Shown: positions 1-12,075 of the stretch, in pieces
Numbering within the stretch: the stretch's first letter is position 1
Layout of the letters: each line of letters starts with the position of its first letter
Assembly: GCA_950022655.1 (NCBI GenBank)
Contig: OX465581.1
Coordinates: forward strand, 112,141,125 to 112,205,124
Direction of reading: 5' to 3'
Length of the DNA: 64,000 nucleotides
Source of the DNA: Alentia gelatinosa
Taxonomy: Eukaryota; Annelida; Polychaeta; Phyllodocida; Polynoidae
The notes under the pieces: model-generated
What the model was told of the DNA's origin: nothing
Seen by the model: only the letters and a program-made list of their open reading frames with translations
The model's database searches: none
Translations under genes and position numbers: made by a program

Positions 1-233
1 CAGTAATTGCCATATTAAAGGGTATGACAATAGGGACTACTTCTTTGCTCTATAGTTCAAACAGACTATTTTCCTTTATTATCCATCGTATACAAAGCTA
101 GCGCTAGTGTATTACTACGCGTCAACCTCTCGTGGTTTACAGCCGCCTGTCCAAAAAACCATCGATTATTGTCCATGTATACCACAGATTTGAAAGCGTA
201 TACTACAGTTATGGTTTTAGGGCCAAAACAATA

Positions 234-478
234 TATTGTTATAGGTATGAATTGATCATATTAGCCTCCTCTCTACCTCGAATGTTCATACGTAAGTTGT
301 TGATTGCGACAGAATATTTTACCACCATCACTCGAAGTAAGGTCACTGTTTGTAATTGCTACACAGTCAATGACCGAGGTCGATATCACATGAGAAATTC
401 TCATAGTCCAAAGATTCCTGATTCATAAGGCCGAGATATACAGACAATAAATGATGGTTTTGTGGACAGGCGGCCGTA
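234..478 (+). repeat. Internal direct repeat, copy 1 (of the first tandem unit)
   Basis: About 245 bp, repeated at 901-1145 (offset 667) in the same unit. Both copies run from TATTGTTATAGGTATG to GGACAGGCGGCCGTA. The sequence between them includes a SINE fragment, so an older 667-bp duplication preceded the 1,273-bp amplification. Confidence 0.85.
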
Positions 479-660
479 GAAATCTCACCCCTACACATTT
501 TCCGAAGTGAGAGATCTTTTACTTCCCACACCACATAGACATGGTATGCGAAGAATTGGCCTTTGATATACCAGTAAAACTACCACTGCTGGGGTTGGGA
601 GTCAAACCCACAAAGTGTTACAACCTTGGGGTTACAAGTCCAGTGCCCTAACACGCTCTA
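479..660 (-). mobile_element. SINE fragment inside the tandem unit (also at about 1752-1933 and 3025-3206)
   Basis: It contains the SINE body seen elsewhere in the window (TTTTACTTCCCACACCACAT, then CTACCACTGCTGGGG) and a decayed tRNA-like head (CAACCTTGGGGTTACAAG). It is in reverse orientation and lacks the 3' tail seen in complete copies. The body matches the full copies at 45353 and 50275. Confidence 0.75.
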
Positions 661-900
661 ATATACATACCGGTACTGATTTAAGTCATTGGTTATTCTA
701 GAACAGGAGCCTTACTCTGATGGCCCTAACTTCATCAAAGGGGCATCACATCTACCTAAAACCCAATGCATATTAAGTGCCCTTACAATATTTCCCCATT
801 ACAATATCTCTAGGTGAGCCTGGTTTATGAATTTTCCATTTGCGGTTTTACACCAACCTTTTTGCACACCCTTTTATCGGAAGGGTATCGCATAGGAAAA

Positions 901-1145
901 TATTGTTATAGGTATGAATTGATCATATTAGCCTCCTCTCTACCTCGAATGTTCATACGTAAGTTGTTGATTGCGACAGAATATTTTACCACCATCACTC
1001 GAAGTAAGGTCACTGTTTGTAATTGCTACACAGTCAATGACCGAGGTCGATATCACATGAGAAATTCTCATAGTCCAAAGATTCCTGATTCATAAGGCCG
1101 AGATATACAGACAATAAATGATGGTTTTGTGGACAGGCGGCCGTA
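901..1145 (+). repeat. Internal direct repeat, copy 2 (of the first tandem unit)
   Basis: Partner of 234-478. It ends at the right inverted repeat of the unit. The short open frames at 132-428 and 814-1095 share their last 64 residues only because of this duplication. Confidence 0.85.
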
Positions 1146-4036
1146 AACCACGAGATATTGACGTATATTGACGTTGATGTATTACGACGTCGAGTCGAGT
1201 GGTTTACAGAGCCGCCTGGCCACCAAGCCATAGTTTATTGTATTTATAATCCATCTTCTCGAGTAAATTACACCAGTAATTGCCATATTAAAGGGTATGA
1301 CAATAGGAACTACTTCTTTGCTCTATAGTTCAAACAGACTATTTTCCTTTATTATCCATCGTATACAAAGCTAGCGCTAGTGTATTACTACGCGTCAACC
1401 TCTCGTGGTTTACAGCCGCCTGTCCAAAAAACCATCGATTATTGTCCATGTATACCACAGATTTGAAAGCGTATACTACAGTTATGGTTTTAGGGCCAAA
1501 ACAATATATTGTTATAGGTATGAATTGATCATATTAGCCTCCTCTCTACCTCGAATGTTCATACGTAAGTTGTTGATTGCGACAGAATATTTTACCACCA
1601 TCACTCGAAGTAAGGTCACTGTTTGTAATTGCTACACAGTCAATGACCGAGGTCGATATCACATGAGAAATTCTCATAGTCCAAAGATTCCTGATTCATA
1701 AGGCCGAGATATACAGACAATAAATGATGGTTTTGTGGACAGGCGGCCGTAGAAATCTCACCCCTACACATTTTCCGAAGTGAGAGATCTTTTACTTCCC
1801 ACACCACATAGACATGGTATGCGAAGAATTGGCCTTTGATATACCAGTAAAACTACCACTGCTGGGGTTGGGAGTCAAACCCACAAAGTGTTACAACCTT
1901 GGGGTTACAAGTCCAGTGCCCTAACACGCTCTAATATACATACCGGTACTGATTTAAGTCATTGGTTATTCTAGAACAGGAGCCTTACTCTGATGGCCCT
2001 AACTTCATCAAAGGGGCATCACATCTACCTAAAACCCAATGCATATTAAGTGCCCTTACAATATTTCCCCATTACAATATCTCTAGGTGAGCCTGGTTTA
2101 TGAATTTTCCATTTGCGGTTTTACACCAACCTTTTTGCACACCCTTTTATCGGAAGGGTATCGCATAGGAAAATATTGTTATAGGTATGAATTGATCATA
2201 TTAGCCTCCTCTCTACCTCGAATGTTCATACGTAAGTTGTTGATTGCGACAGAATATTTTACCACCATCACTCGAAGTAAGGTCACTGTTTGTAATTGCT
2301 ACACAGTCAATGACCGAGGTCGATATCACATGAGAAATTCTCATAGTCCAAAGATTCCTGATTCATAAGGCCGAGATATACAGACAATAAATGATGGTTT
2401 TGTGGACAGGCGGCCGTAAACCACGAGATATTGACGTATATTGACGTTGATGTATTACGACGTCGAGTCGAGTGGTTTACAGAGCCGCCTGGCCACCAAG
2501 CCATAGTTTATTGTATTTATTATCCATCTTCTCGAGTAAATTACACCAGTAATTGCCATATTAAAGGGTATGACAATAGGGACTACTTCTTTGCTCTATA
2601 GTTCAAACAGACTATTTTCCTTTATTATCCATCGTATACAAAGCTAGCGCTAGTGTATTACTACGCGTCAACCTCTCGTGGTTTACAGCCGCCTGTCCAA
2701 AAAACCATCGATTATTGTCCATGTATACCACAGATTTGAAAGCGTATACTACAGTTATGGTTTTAGGGCCAAAACAATATATTGTTATAGGTATGAATTG
2801 ATCATATTAGCCTCCTCTCTACCTCGAATGTTCATACGTAAGTTGTTGATTGCGACAGAATATTTTACCACCATCACTCGAAGTAAGGTCACTGTTTGTA
2901 ATTGCTACACAGTCAATGACCGAGGTCGATATCACATGAGAAATTCTCATAGTCCAAAGATTCCTGATTCATAAGGCCGAGATATACAGACAATAAATGA
3001 TGGTTTTGTGGACAGGCGGCCGTAGAAATCTCACCCCTACACATTTTCCGAAGTGAGAGATCTTTTACTTCCCACACCACATAGACATGGTATGCGAAGA
3101 ATTGGCCTTTGATATACCAGTAAAACTACCACTGCTGGGGTTGGGAGTCAAACCCACAAAGTGTTACAACCTTGGGGTTACAAGTCCAGTGCCCTAACAC
3201 GCTCTAATATACATACCGGTACTGATTTAAGTCATTGGTTATTCTAGAACAGGAGCCTTACTCTGATGGCCCTAACTTCATCAAAGGGGCATCACATCTA
3301 CCTAAAACCCAATGCATATTAAGTGCCCTTACAATATTTCCCCATTACAATATCTCTAGGTGAGCCTGGTTTATGAATTTTCCATTTGCGGTTTTACACC
3401 AACCTTTTTGCACACCCTTTTATCGGAAGGGTATCGCATAGGAAAATATTGTTATAGGTATGAATTGATCATATTAGCCTCCTCTCTACCTCGAATGTTC
3501 ATACGTAAGTTGTTGATTGCGACAGAATATTTTACCACCATCACTCGAAGTAAGGTCACTGTTTGTAATTGCTACACAGTCAATGACCGAGGTCGATATC
3601 ACATGAGAAATTCTCATAGTCCAAAGATTCCTGATTCATAAGGCCGAGATATACAGACAATAAATGATGGTTTTGTGGACAGGCGGCCGTAAACCACGAG
3701 ATATTGACGTATATTGACGTTGATGTATTACGACGTCGAGTCGAGTGGTTTACAGAGCCGCCTGGCCACCAAGCCATAGTTTATTGTATTTATTATCCAT
3801 CTTCTCGAGTAAATTACACCAGTAATTGCCATATTAAAGGGTATGACAATAGGGACTACTTCTTTGCTCTATAGTTCAAACAGACTATTTTCCTTTATTA
3901 TCCATCGTATACAAAGCTAGCGCTAGTGTATTACTACGCGTCAACCTCTCATGGTTTACAGCCGCCTGTCCAAAAAACCATCGATTATTGTCCATGTATA
4001 CCACAGATTTGAAAGCGTATACTACAGTTATGGTTT

Positions 4037-5560
4037 TCTGATAAGCTTTATATAATGGATCGTGGTTTACTGAGTCCCCATACATTTTCAATGGGGACTT
4101 TGTATGCGATGGATAATACAGCAGATGTGTATGAGTAGAGTGGTAAGTCGTAGGGGAACCTAAACCCCCGACTGTGAACAATAATCATCTGGTTCTTTCT
4201 GAGTTTGTTTTTGTTTTTCTCTTTTTATACAGTAGGCCTGTCAGTTCGTGTGGTCCTTTTTGTCGAAACAGGGATGTCAGCATCCTTTGAAAAAAAATTC
4301 CTGAAGTCATTTGCGGTTATGGTTACTGGGAATTCAAAAACGATGATAATTGTGTTCCCTGGTGAGTGGGACTGGTACTACAGTGTATGTGCTCTCCAAC
4401 CAGAAGCCTATATCTTATAACATTGATGTTATACCAAATATCTGCATGGGAGAGTGTATCATGAAGCTGTTTCCTGGAGTTTGCTATGCATTCAAAGTGG
4501 TTTGTATGGTAACTGCCCAATGATATCAGGGATTTCATTGATTTTCGTCCAGTATCATCTATGGACAGTATGTCAGGGAAACCCTGTAGATCATGGAAGT
4601 AATAATGCACACATTTACAGGAACGTCAGGCATAGTGGGTTTTGTTTCCATACCACCGTTAAAAAAGCACGCTCTTTTGTAGGTGGTTTTTTTGGTAGCG
4701 CTACAGGAGGGCATTGCTGGAGCCACGTTTTGCGGTCGAAACCGTTGCTCTAGATTATCTCTGGATCGCATCTTAACTATGTCGCCATCTATATTCAATT
4801 AAAAATCTGATGAACCTTTCACCTATCTCACTGAAAATGTGGTGTTGTAAAAAGTGTAGATACAATGTGAAAATGACGATACCACACGACATAATCCGAT
4901 ATTATATGTGTGTAATTTTTTCTCTGTTCGGGGAGGTTGCAAGATGTCCCGTTTGAACCCTGGTTGGGGGGGGGGGGGGGGGAGGGGGTCCGGGCACTGC
5001 ATTCTCCGTAGCAGTGAAAAACAAATTTTCCCGATATTATTATATACATTGTCCGATATTAGTATATACCTGTAGGCTAATGTCTCACTTTTACTTACCA
5101 GGAGGACAAATTCCGTTTGTCTCCGAGTGATGAAATAATATTCATACGTCCCTCCGTACCATATGACCACTCTCATTCTGTCATTCTGCTATTTAATGAG
5201 TTGTACAATGGCATTCTGAGTGATGTATAGGTATATAATAATAAAGAGACTTAGTGAGTGTGACCGAATTACATGTTGCTCGATATTTTTGTATGAAATA
5301 CTCACCTCGTTCTTCGAACTCGGTGAATATTTTCGACCAAAATACCTCTGAACAGATTCCATTCAGTCACACTATGTCTCTATATATTACTAGAGCAATG
5401 CTTTCCCCACATTTCTAGGAGCAACGACTCCTTGACTAGCTCACTGACTGGCGTCTCAGTGACCACCAGCTCACCGCGCGCGCATGCGCCGTATGAGCAG
5501 CTGGTGGGTGAGTGGCCTATCAGGTGTGGTTAATCACGGACCGTGGGATGAGAAGGAAAG
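4037..5560. other. Non-repetitive stretch, no gene recognised
   Basis: Open frames here are short, overlap on both strands and show no recognisable domain. Notable content is a run of about 20 G at 4965-4988 and a GC-rich patch at about 5450-5530 (CCGCGCGCGCATGCGCC). No SINE or MITE was recognised. Confidence 0.5.
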
Positions 5561-5603
5561 TACGAACCACGGGGGAAAAAACGGGAAAATATCCCTCATT
5601 TGT

Positions 5604-5984
5604 CTATAGGGGACAGAGCCATTGTTAGTTCATGAAGCAGTCACTAGGTGGTCGGGGGACAACCCTGTATTCTGGCTCTTTGTTCTTACGAAATTCAACT
5701 GCCTTTCAATATTTTACCATGGTTCCCTTGACTCTCTACACCCATCCCCAATCAGGATGACATAATGATTAAACCCAAGACATGATATTTTCCATACTTC
5801 ATATAAATATGTGAACAAGGCTAAAGTTGTGATATTTCTCAATTATCACTCACTTCTTTTCCACCTCCTTTAGTGAGGAACACCTACTTTTTCACCTCCA
5901 TTAGTGAAGAAGACCTACTCGGGAGGGAGGGGGGGGGGGGGGCGTCATGGCGGCGCCCATGGATCATAGGCTATTTGCCGTATA
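5604..5984 (+). repeat. Dispersed repeat, copy 1 (about 380 bp)
   Basis: It matches 43819-44184 closely and in the same direction, from CTATAGGGGACAGAGCC through ACCATGGTTCCCTTGACTCT to ATGGATCATAGGCTAT. Copy 1 has a G-run near 5926-5943 that is shorter in copy 2. A decayed third copy of the left part lies at about 8558-8665. Class unknown; probably a non-autonomous transposon. Confidence 0.8.
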
Positions 5985-6786
5985 GGAGATGCTAGCCTGC
6001 TACTTGAAGACCCAAGCACAGCTGGCTGCCATTTGGAGTGAGTGCAGAGAACACAGATCTGACACTGCATGATTGGTAAAGTAGCCACTCACCAGCATTA
6101 AGACGTCTGACGGAGCACTTGGGAGCTCTGCCGAACAAAAACACACCTGATGGGACTGGGAAACTGTAACCGAGTCTGATCAGCTCTTGACAACAGAGCA
6201 ATCCATTACCTTAGCATTGCGGTGTTGTTTTTTTCTGCCAAGGAGAGCCCCCAATACCACAACACAAGGCAATTCAAGAAACAGTCGTAACGGGAGAAGT
6301 GAGAGACAGATTACTGTGATATGATCCTAATTGCCCAAAACGCCTGCAGGAATGTCTCGGGAGGCGACCACGACGGTAGCTTTCTCTATATATAAGCCGC
6401 GGTGGATTCGAATTGCTCAGAGATGCTCAGCGTAGCAAAGCAATCCGTCTCCCTGGCCCTGCAAGATCTATAGACCGAGTTACTCCCCAGCACGCATTAG
6501 CTCGTTAATGTGTCCGTGTGACTCTAAAAGGCCTGGCCAACACTCTACAGCGCGTATGCTGCCACGATGTGCCAACACCGTTAACGACATAAAAGCAAGT
6601 CTAAATTGGTGTTCACTCGCAAATGGGGCGCCTCAGGGGAGGGGGGGTGAGCAGCTCAACGAGCGGAATTTCTTTTGCTCGGTCAGGGGAAATCTTTAAA
6701 CTGCTCCCATGTGCCGGCATGCTGAAGCAAGGGCTCCCACGAAGCATGACTAGATGTCCACCTCGTGCTCGTTCCTCTCGGTCTGA
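5985..6786. other. Unique, moderately GC-rich stretch, no gene recognised
   Basis: Open frames of 63-113 codons overlap on both strands and have no recognisable motif. The one regulatory-looking feature is a TATA-like string at 6387. A first exon could be hidden here, but I cannot support one. Confidence 0.4.
6387..6396 (+). promoter_or_regulatory. TATA-box-like sequence
   Basis: TATATATAAG is followed directly by GC-rich sequence (CCGCGG), the layout of a classical core promoter. An initiation site would be expected near 6420-6430. No downstream open reading frame supports it, so this is only a candidate. Confidence 0.2.
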
Positions 6787-7101
6787 AGGCCCGTTTCCAT
6801 TGGCTGACGAAAACGGCAGAGATTTTTTGAGTTACCCAGAAAGTCTGTCGGTGGTGCTGCTGACTGTGCGTTGGTATCGAAAAATCAGTGAGGGTAGTAG
6901 ATTTCACTCAGTGACCAAGCTTTTACGCAGTGGTAGGCGGACCATGCCACATTGCATAATCTAAGCAGAAAAAGTTGTGGGTCATTTCCTGAGCCGGGTT
7001 ATTTCCATTGACCAATCTTTTGAGTCAGCAGTGCCAAAAGTCTGTCAGTGGTTCCTGACTGTAGATCGGTGATGTGAAATCGGCCAATGGAAACAGGCCT
7101 T
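6787..7101. mobile_element. MITE with GGCCCGTTTCCATTGGC ends, copy 1
   Basis: It begins GGCCCGTTTCCATTGGCTG and ends with the inverted form CGGCCAATGGAAACAGGCC. A CTGTCGGTGGT-type segment appears near each end. It is a non-autonomous DNA transposon by structure, with no coding capacity seen. A second copy follows 11 bp later. Confidence 0.7.
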
Positions 7102-7112
7102 GATGTGGGTAT

Positions 7113-7302
7113 AGGCCCTTTTCCATTGGCCAACAAAAAACGGTGTAGATTTTCTGTGTTTTCCTAATAGCCTATTTACATTTTGCGTCAGCAGTGCTGA
7201 AGGTCCGTCGGTGGTTCCTGACTGTATATCGGTGATGGCCAATGGAAATAGGTAAATGGAAAAAAATCTACACCGTTTTTGTCGGCCAATGGAAACGGGC
7301 CT
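7113..7302. mobile_element. MITE with GGCCCGTTTCCATTGGC ends, copy 2
   Basis: Starts AGGCCCTTTTCCATTGGCC, continues with CGGTGTAGATTTT, and ends with the complement AAAATCTACACCG...GGCCAATGGAAACGGGCC. The inverted repeats are about 40 bp. An additional inverted end lies just inside, at about 7235, so this may be two interlocked copies. Confidence 0.75.
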
Positions 7303-7688
7303 TATGTGGCGTGGGAGCCGGTGGACAGGGGAGCCTGCCTGAGGCTCCCGCAGGGTATAGCTTGTACCCTGACTGTATCACAAGGCCTTGGTGAAACGGG
7401 GTAAAGGGCATTCCGCTCAGTACGGTCAATAACAAGACATTCTCAGCACCCCTCCCGAGGACGAGGACAGCCCCGCCACTCCGCTCCCCAACCCCGCCGC
7501 GGGAGTCGATGATGTAAAACAGCCCCCAACTAGCCTGGAAGTGGGGCTGTTTTGGTGGGGGTTAGAATATAGGGCAAATCCTGGGGAGCGTTTGATTTGG
7601 GTGTAGGAAGAAGAGGGTTGGGTGGGACGTAAACCGCTGGGTGGAGATTTGTGTTTATGTACCTAGAAGAGATGGAACTGGGTACGGT

Positions 7689-7991
7689 TTATTATTTCAC
7701 CCCGGTATTTTTGTCCATAGGTTTAACATTAGCAACTCGTACTCCATGGGCGTGAAAGTAGTGTACCCAATACTCAATGGCTAATTGGGTGAGTTATTTT
7801 ACTACTTGATAATGTTCCTGATGATGTATACGGGGTGAGATAAAATCAGAAACCCACTTGATAAAAAATAACTTGGTCCACACTCCACCTCGTTTGACCA
7901 CTGTGTAATTCATGTAGCTTCGTTTTGTGAATTTCTCTGCGGTCAATCTCGGTGGAGTACGGACCAAGTTATTTTCACCTCTCGAGTTTCC
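7689..7991 (+). mobile_element. Modular foldback element, arm type A (head then hairpin)
   Basis: The head starts ATTATTTCACCCCGGTATTT, includes CCATAGGTTTAACATTAG, and closes with CGGGGTGAGATAAAA. The hairpin follows: AAATAACTTGGTCC (about 7857) pairs with GGACCAAGTTATTTT (about 7960) and the arms extend through the sequences flanking GTTTGACCAC. The loop holds GTAGCTTCGTTTTGTGAA. Same arm type as 39207 and 49588. Confidence 0.75.
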
Positions 7992-8290
7992 ATCTAAGGT
8001 TAAGAGTGAGGTATAGGTGGATATCTACGTCTAGAATAGCAGCATTAGAGTCAATATATAAACAGGGTTCGTGTCTAAGAGTGATTCAGGGGCCTTCATT
8101 GGTTTATATGTGACGCGATGATAGAGAGTGGGGTATAGTAGAAATCCTGGTCAATTTTAGATGTAGAAATAACGTTGAATCTTAGGTAAAGCATTTGTAT
8201 AGAGTGGAAAATGGGACGAGGTCTTAGATTTTGTGTAATTTGGCAGATGCTTAGCACTGCTTCTAGGTGCTGTGCAGACTAGGTATTAAG

Positions 8291-8555
8291 GGAAACCCAA
8301 CAAGTTTTGGTCAAAGTGATCGTTCTGAATATCTTGTAGCATTCAGAAGAGTTGGAAAACATTAAAACGAGTTGGAGAACGATGACTTTGACCAAAACTA
8401 GTTGCTTTCTATATTCACCTTCTACACACGGTAAATGAATGGACGAGACACAAGATATAGACCATGGAAAACGGACCGCAATACTCGTAGGGGTATGGAG
8501 AACGAGTTACCAATGTTAAGCCTATGGAACAAAGTTACCAGGTATAATCTATTAC
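8291..8555 (-). mobile_element. Modular foldback element, arm type B (hairpin then head)
   Basis: Arms: ACAAGTTTTGGTCAAAGT (about 8299) against ACTTTGACCAAAACTAGTTG (about 8387). The head follows and contains ACCAATGTTAAGCCTATGG, the reverse of the CCATAGGCTTAACATTGG seen in other heads. The terminal GGGGTGAGATAAA is decayed. Orientation is opposite to the type A copy at 7689. Confidence 0.65.
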
Positions 8556-8742
8556 CTATAGGGCACAGAGTGATTGCTAGTTCGACCAGGATATTGTATT
8601 ATAGCACCACTGTAGTCGGGGACAACCACTATTTTCTGCTGTCCTAATGATAATCTATAGATAACCCTGAGACGAGGTTAAAACCCCTTTATGGTCAACC
8701 CCAACAAATATTTTTGATAAAATCCATTGATAACTGGACCCG

Positions 8743-9136
8743 CCACCTGATGTTATTTAGCGTCGGGAGGGGGTGGGGGGGGGGGGGGGGGTTAGATTGC
8801 CGCCTCCATAATACAATAGCTATGTATCCTATAAGGTTTTAGTTTCGGGCTACATGGTAAATGTAGCGTTTCAGGGTTGATCAATGACACCTGATGTTTT
8901 TAGCGTAGGGGGGCAAGATGGCCGCCTCCATTATACAATAGCTATATTCCCTATAAGGATTTAGTTTCGGGCTACGCGGTAAATGTAGCGTTTCAGGGTT
9001 GATCAATGACACCTGATGTCTTTTAGCGTAGGGGGGCAAGATGGCCGCGTCCATAATACAATAGCTATATTCCCTATAAGGATTTAGTTTCGGGCTACAT
9101 GGTAAATGTTGCGGTTCAGGGTTGATCAATGACAGG
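8743..9136 (+). repeat. Degenerate tandem repeat, three units of about 122-142 bp
   Basis: ACACCTGATG...TTTAGCGTAGGGG recurs at about 8745, 8887 and 9010, each followed by TTAGTTTCGGGCTAC and GCGTTTCAGGGTTGATCAA. The first unit carries a G-run of about 17 at 8774-8790, which accounts for part of the length difference. Confidence 0.85.
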
Positions 9137-9189
9137 GATTGAAGGGAACAGAGCTGCAGTCCCAGGTGTTGTTCTGAACGTGTTGATCC

Positions 9190-9426
9190 AGGAATGGGAT
9201 CGGGATCATTGGTTATGACCAACTGGAGCCTCAGCAGGAGGTCCCGTCCCTGCTCCCCGTCTCCCCGGCCTCCACCCCCACGTCCCCCGGGAGGAGGCGG
9301 ACCGATCAGGGACTACTCACCCACAGATAGGTGCACCACCCTGGAGGGCAGAGTAATCAGCCTCCCACGTGTACTGTCCCGCTCCAAGGGCAGATTGACT
9401 TTTAACCCCCAACATCCCACCAAGAT
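9190..9426. other. GC-rich unique patch left of the duplication breakpoint
   Basis: About 240 bp of C-rich sequence (for example CCACCCCCACGTCCCCCGGG) that stops at the duplication boundary. An open frame on the plus strand crosses it, encoding a proline and arginine-rich peptide of no recognised family. It could be exon or CpG-rich DNA; I cannot decide. Confidence 0.35.
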
Positions 9427-10542
9427 GGGCATAGGTTTTTTTACTTGTTTTTTAAAGCAGTATAATGGCACTTCTCAAATTAACATGGAATTAACATTCA
9501 ATACTACAGAAGGTTATCCGTGCACAACATAATAAGGATTTTTGGACTGTGGAATAAGAACTATGGTTTGCCATAGCTGCTTGTCTTTTTTGGAGGAAAA
9601 GAAAAAAGACACATAGAAAACGGGACAGTTTTAACATTGGTAAAAAGAAAAAACCGTTTCGTAATACAGAACATAAACCAAACTCATGAAAGGTTGTGCT
9701 AGATATCTTTTCACTGCGGAGGCAACTTCCCTCAGATTTTACAGGACAGAACATTGTTGAACATCATATCTAGATACAACCAAACATTTCCAGGAGTGAC
9801 AGATCACAATACAGATCACAATTTCAAGTTACATTTGTTTCTTTTCCAATACTTACATGTTATCATTGCCACTAAGTTATATCCATAAAAAGAAGCCCCT
9901 TAAAAGAAAGAGGAAGGTTAAGGAGCAAAATAGTTCATTTGACTTGACTTTGCAGCTGAGAAAAACAAATATCAAGGAGATCCATTTTAAAGGTGGGGAT
10001 ATTATTGCAGACACTAATATTTTGTTGAGAAGGTTATGCTGCTTTAAAACTTGGTATTGGATTTATGAGTTTTAAGTAGGTAAATACTCGACAATGGGAT
10101 ACTTGTTGAATTTCAGACGGTGTGTATTACCATCCTGATGAATTCATATGACAGAGTTATTTTGTAATGATAAGTACGATATGAAATGACGGTTTTATCT
10201 TATATCGCCCATGCGAGTAGGTCAACCAAAAATATTCAAGGAAGTATAATTCTTTTAAAAGCATCAGGAGTTAAGAAGAGGCCTGGAAGATTGGCGAGAA
10301 TTCTTTACAAAATGGTGTCATGTTTCAAAATTAAGCATATAAAACAAGAACATTAGGCCCCTCAAAATAAACTGACTTGTTTCTCATCACCGCGCGCATC
10401 AGAAAAAACGATTTTAGAAGATTTCTTTTTTTCTTTTTTTAAATAGATGAACCTTGATAGAAATTATGAAAGGTATGTGTACTTAGTATCAAATTAAAGC
10501 TCCTGATGTCAGGGATGCATTAAATGTATAGCTGGTAAAAAT

Positions 10543-10630
10543 ATGGTAACCCCGCGTAAGCAGACACCCCGCGTAAGCAGCCACTTTGGCCCGGATCAGA
10601 GGGTGTCTGCTTATGTGGGGTTTTACTGTA
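10543..10630. mobile_element. Short pogo/Tigger-like MITE (second copy at 18167-18254)
   Basis: GGTAACCCCGCGTAAGCAGA pairs with TCTGCTTATGTGGGGTTTTA, ending in ACTGTA. The left arm is partly repeated (ACCCCGCGTAAGCAG twice). The CAGTAAAACCCCGC-type end resembles pogo/Tigger termini from memory; a related, larger element is at 26110. Only about 88 bp. Confidence 0.55.
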
Positions 10631-11600
10631 TGTCTGCCATCTTTGATATAGCAAAAAAAAAGAAAAAAGAAAAAAAAAAGCGCCCTCGTCATATTTTTCA
10701 TGGCTTGGTGATGAGAAACAAGTTTTTATTTTTTAGTGGCCTTACTTAGATATGACATTTCCTGAACATCAGCTGTATGATGAATTACTGTTGGATCAGA
10801 TTCCAAGTTCCCAAAGTGCAGTACACTTGCTCGGGTCCAAGTACAGTGTTCTGTTCATTCAGTCATTCGCCTTAAAATACGACATCCCGCACTGACGCAA
10901 AGCGCTGAATTAATCATATGTCTTTTAGACGTGCTTCGTTAGCTGAGTTGAATTATTGAATAAATGCGTAAAAGCAAGACGTTAAAACTCGGGACTGCCT
11001 AAAATTACGCCGTTTCGATATCTGAGCTAGTGGCAAGAGTTAACCATTGAGATGTCAAAGACAGTCCCCTTGTGAGGTCAGGAACGAGCCTAACGAGGCT
11101 AGTGATTAGCCTAAGGTGGTCTAAGGTGACGTCTATCGGCTCTGTGCTCGTATTAACGTCCTTAGACATGCCCTAGACCTCCTTAATGAAATATTCAGTA
11201 CCATAGAGATTACCAACGCTGGTTTACACTGGGCCATGTCGGCCACGTTTTGGTGCTCCTTGTAGCCCCTTGGAGCACCGTGGACACAAACGTGAGGGAC
11301 GTGACACAACTCAGGGGGACGGGATGGACAAACGTGACGGACCGTGACACACCCTGGCCACCATGACTGCCAAGGATGAATTTTGAAATGACAAAAGATT
11401 TGCCCCAGCAGCTAATAACATACTGGGCCCTCATGAGACATGATGAACGCTATATAATGTGACTGAAGATGACCAAATGTAAGTGGCCGTACAGGGAACT
11501 GCCCACCCACAGCCAGCCACACAGGGAACCGTAGACAACGTGGCCAACTGCAGCCGAATGTACACGGTACAGGGATCTCTGAACAAAACGGAGCCCTTAA

Positions 11601-12075
11601 CCCTTTCAGGGCGGATAATGCCCTGAGGCATTCCCCAGCATAGACCGGATAATGCCTTGAGGCATTCCCCAGCATAGACCGGATAATGCCCTGAGGCATT
11701 CCCCAGCATAGACCGGATAATGCCTTGAGGCATTTCCCAGCATAGACCGGATAATGCCTTGAGGCATTCCCCCGCAGAAACCGGATAATGCCTTGAGGCA
11801 TTATTTATGAAATTTAGTAATATTTACCATATCATTGTTTTATGAAGAAATAATCGATCAAAGAATCTGGAACTTTCAGAGAATATACCTATGATATAGT
11901 ATTCAATACTGGTTGGTAAACCAAATAATATAAATAAGAATGATATGTCATATCACGTTATCAAATAATGGAATATGGGTTTAGACAAAAATTGGCCCAT
12001 CCCCTGGAGTTATACCAATCCAAAGCACCCGCCCCGATCAACAGGGCTCTGCCACAGACCCCCGTCTTTAAAGGG
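11601..12075 (+). mobile_element. TTAA-targeting piggyBac-like MITE (copy at 19225-19699)
   Basis: It is flanked by TTAA at 11597-11600 and 12076-12079. Ends are CCCTTTCAGGGCGG and CCCCGTCTTTAAAGGG. One side carries six 34-bp units; the other carries a CACCCGCCCC motif. TTAA duplication with ends starting CCC fits the piggyBac superfamily; Kolobok is the alternative. No transposase is present. Confidence 0.75.
11613..11803 (+). repeat. Six 34-bp palindrome-bearing units (copy at 19237-19427)
   Basis: The unit GGATAATGCCYTGAGGCATT followed by CCCCAGCATAGACC begins at 11613, 11647, 11681, 11715, 11749 and 11783. Each has the near-palindrome AATGCC-YTGA-GGCATT. Repeated subterminal palindromes are typical transposase-binding layouts; that role is inference. 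The reverse-strand open frames across it are by-products of the repeat. Confidence 0.9.

Larger units (their letters stand above)
129..1154. mobile_element. Inverted-repeat element that makes up most of each 1,273-bp unit
   Basis: The left end reads CTCGTGGTTTACAGCCGCC and the right end is its near complement (GGCGGCCGTAAACCACGAG, ending at 1154). A third, weaker copy of the end lies at about 1198-1240 (GTGGTTTACAGAGCCGCC). This suggests a MITE or foldback transposon that was captured and then amplified in tandem. No transposase is visible. The same structure recurs at +1273 and +2546. Confidence 0.6.
1..4036. repeat. 1,273-bp tandem repeat array (3.17 units, truncated at the left edge)
   Basis: The same sequence restarts at 1, 1274, 2547 and 3820, and the last unit diverges at about 4037. 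Units are nearly identical: I saw only isolated substitutions (for example near 1249, 1308 and 3949). The window opens inside the array, so its true copy number is unknown. Each unit holds a foldback pair (about 129-1154), a 245-bp internal direct repeat and a SINE fragment. The short open frames repeated in every unit have no recognisable product. Such high identity implies recent amplification or gene conversion. Confidence 0.95.

Noticed and set aside
132..3641. Six repeated 93-98 codon open frames in the left array
   Set aside because: Identical because the units are identical. No motif, no start context, and they overlap transposon ends.
11412..11801. Repetitive 129- and 100-residue frames (MPQGIIR units)
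   Set aside because: They translate the 34-bp palindrome array in two frames; 34 is not a multiple of 3 and the frames shift between units.
11613..11803. CRISPR-like array
   Set aside because: The 34-bp units are contiguous with no unique spacers, lie in a eukaryotic MITE and have no cas genes nearby.
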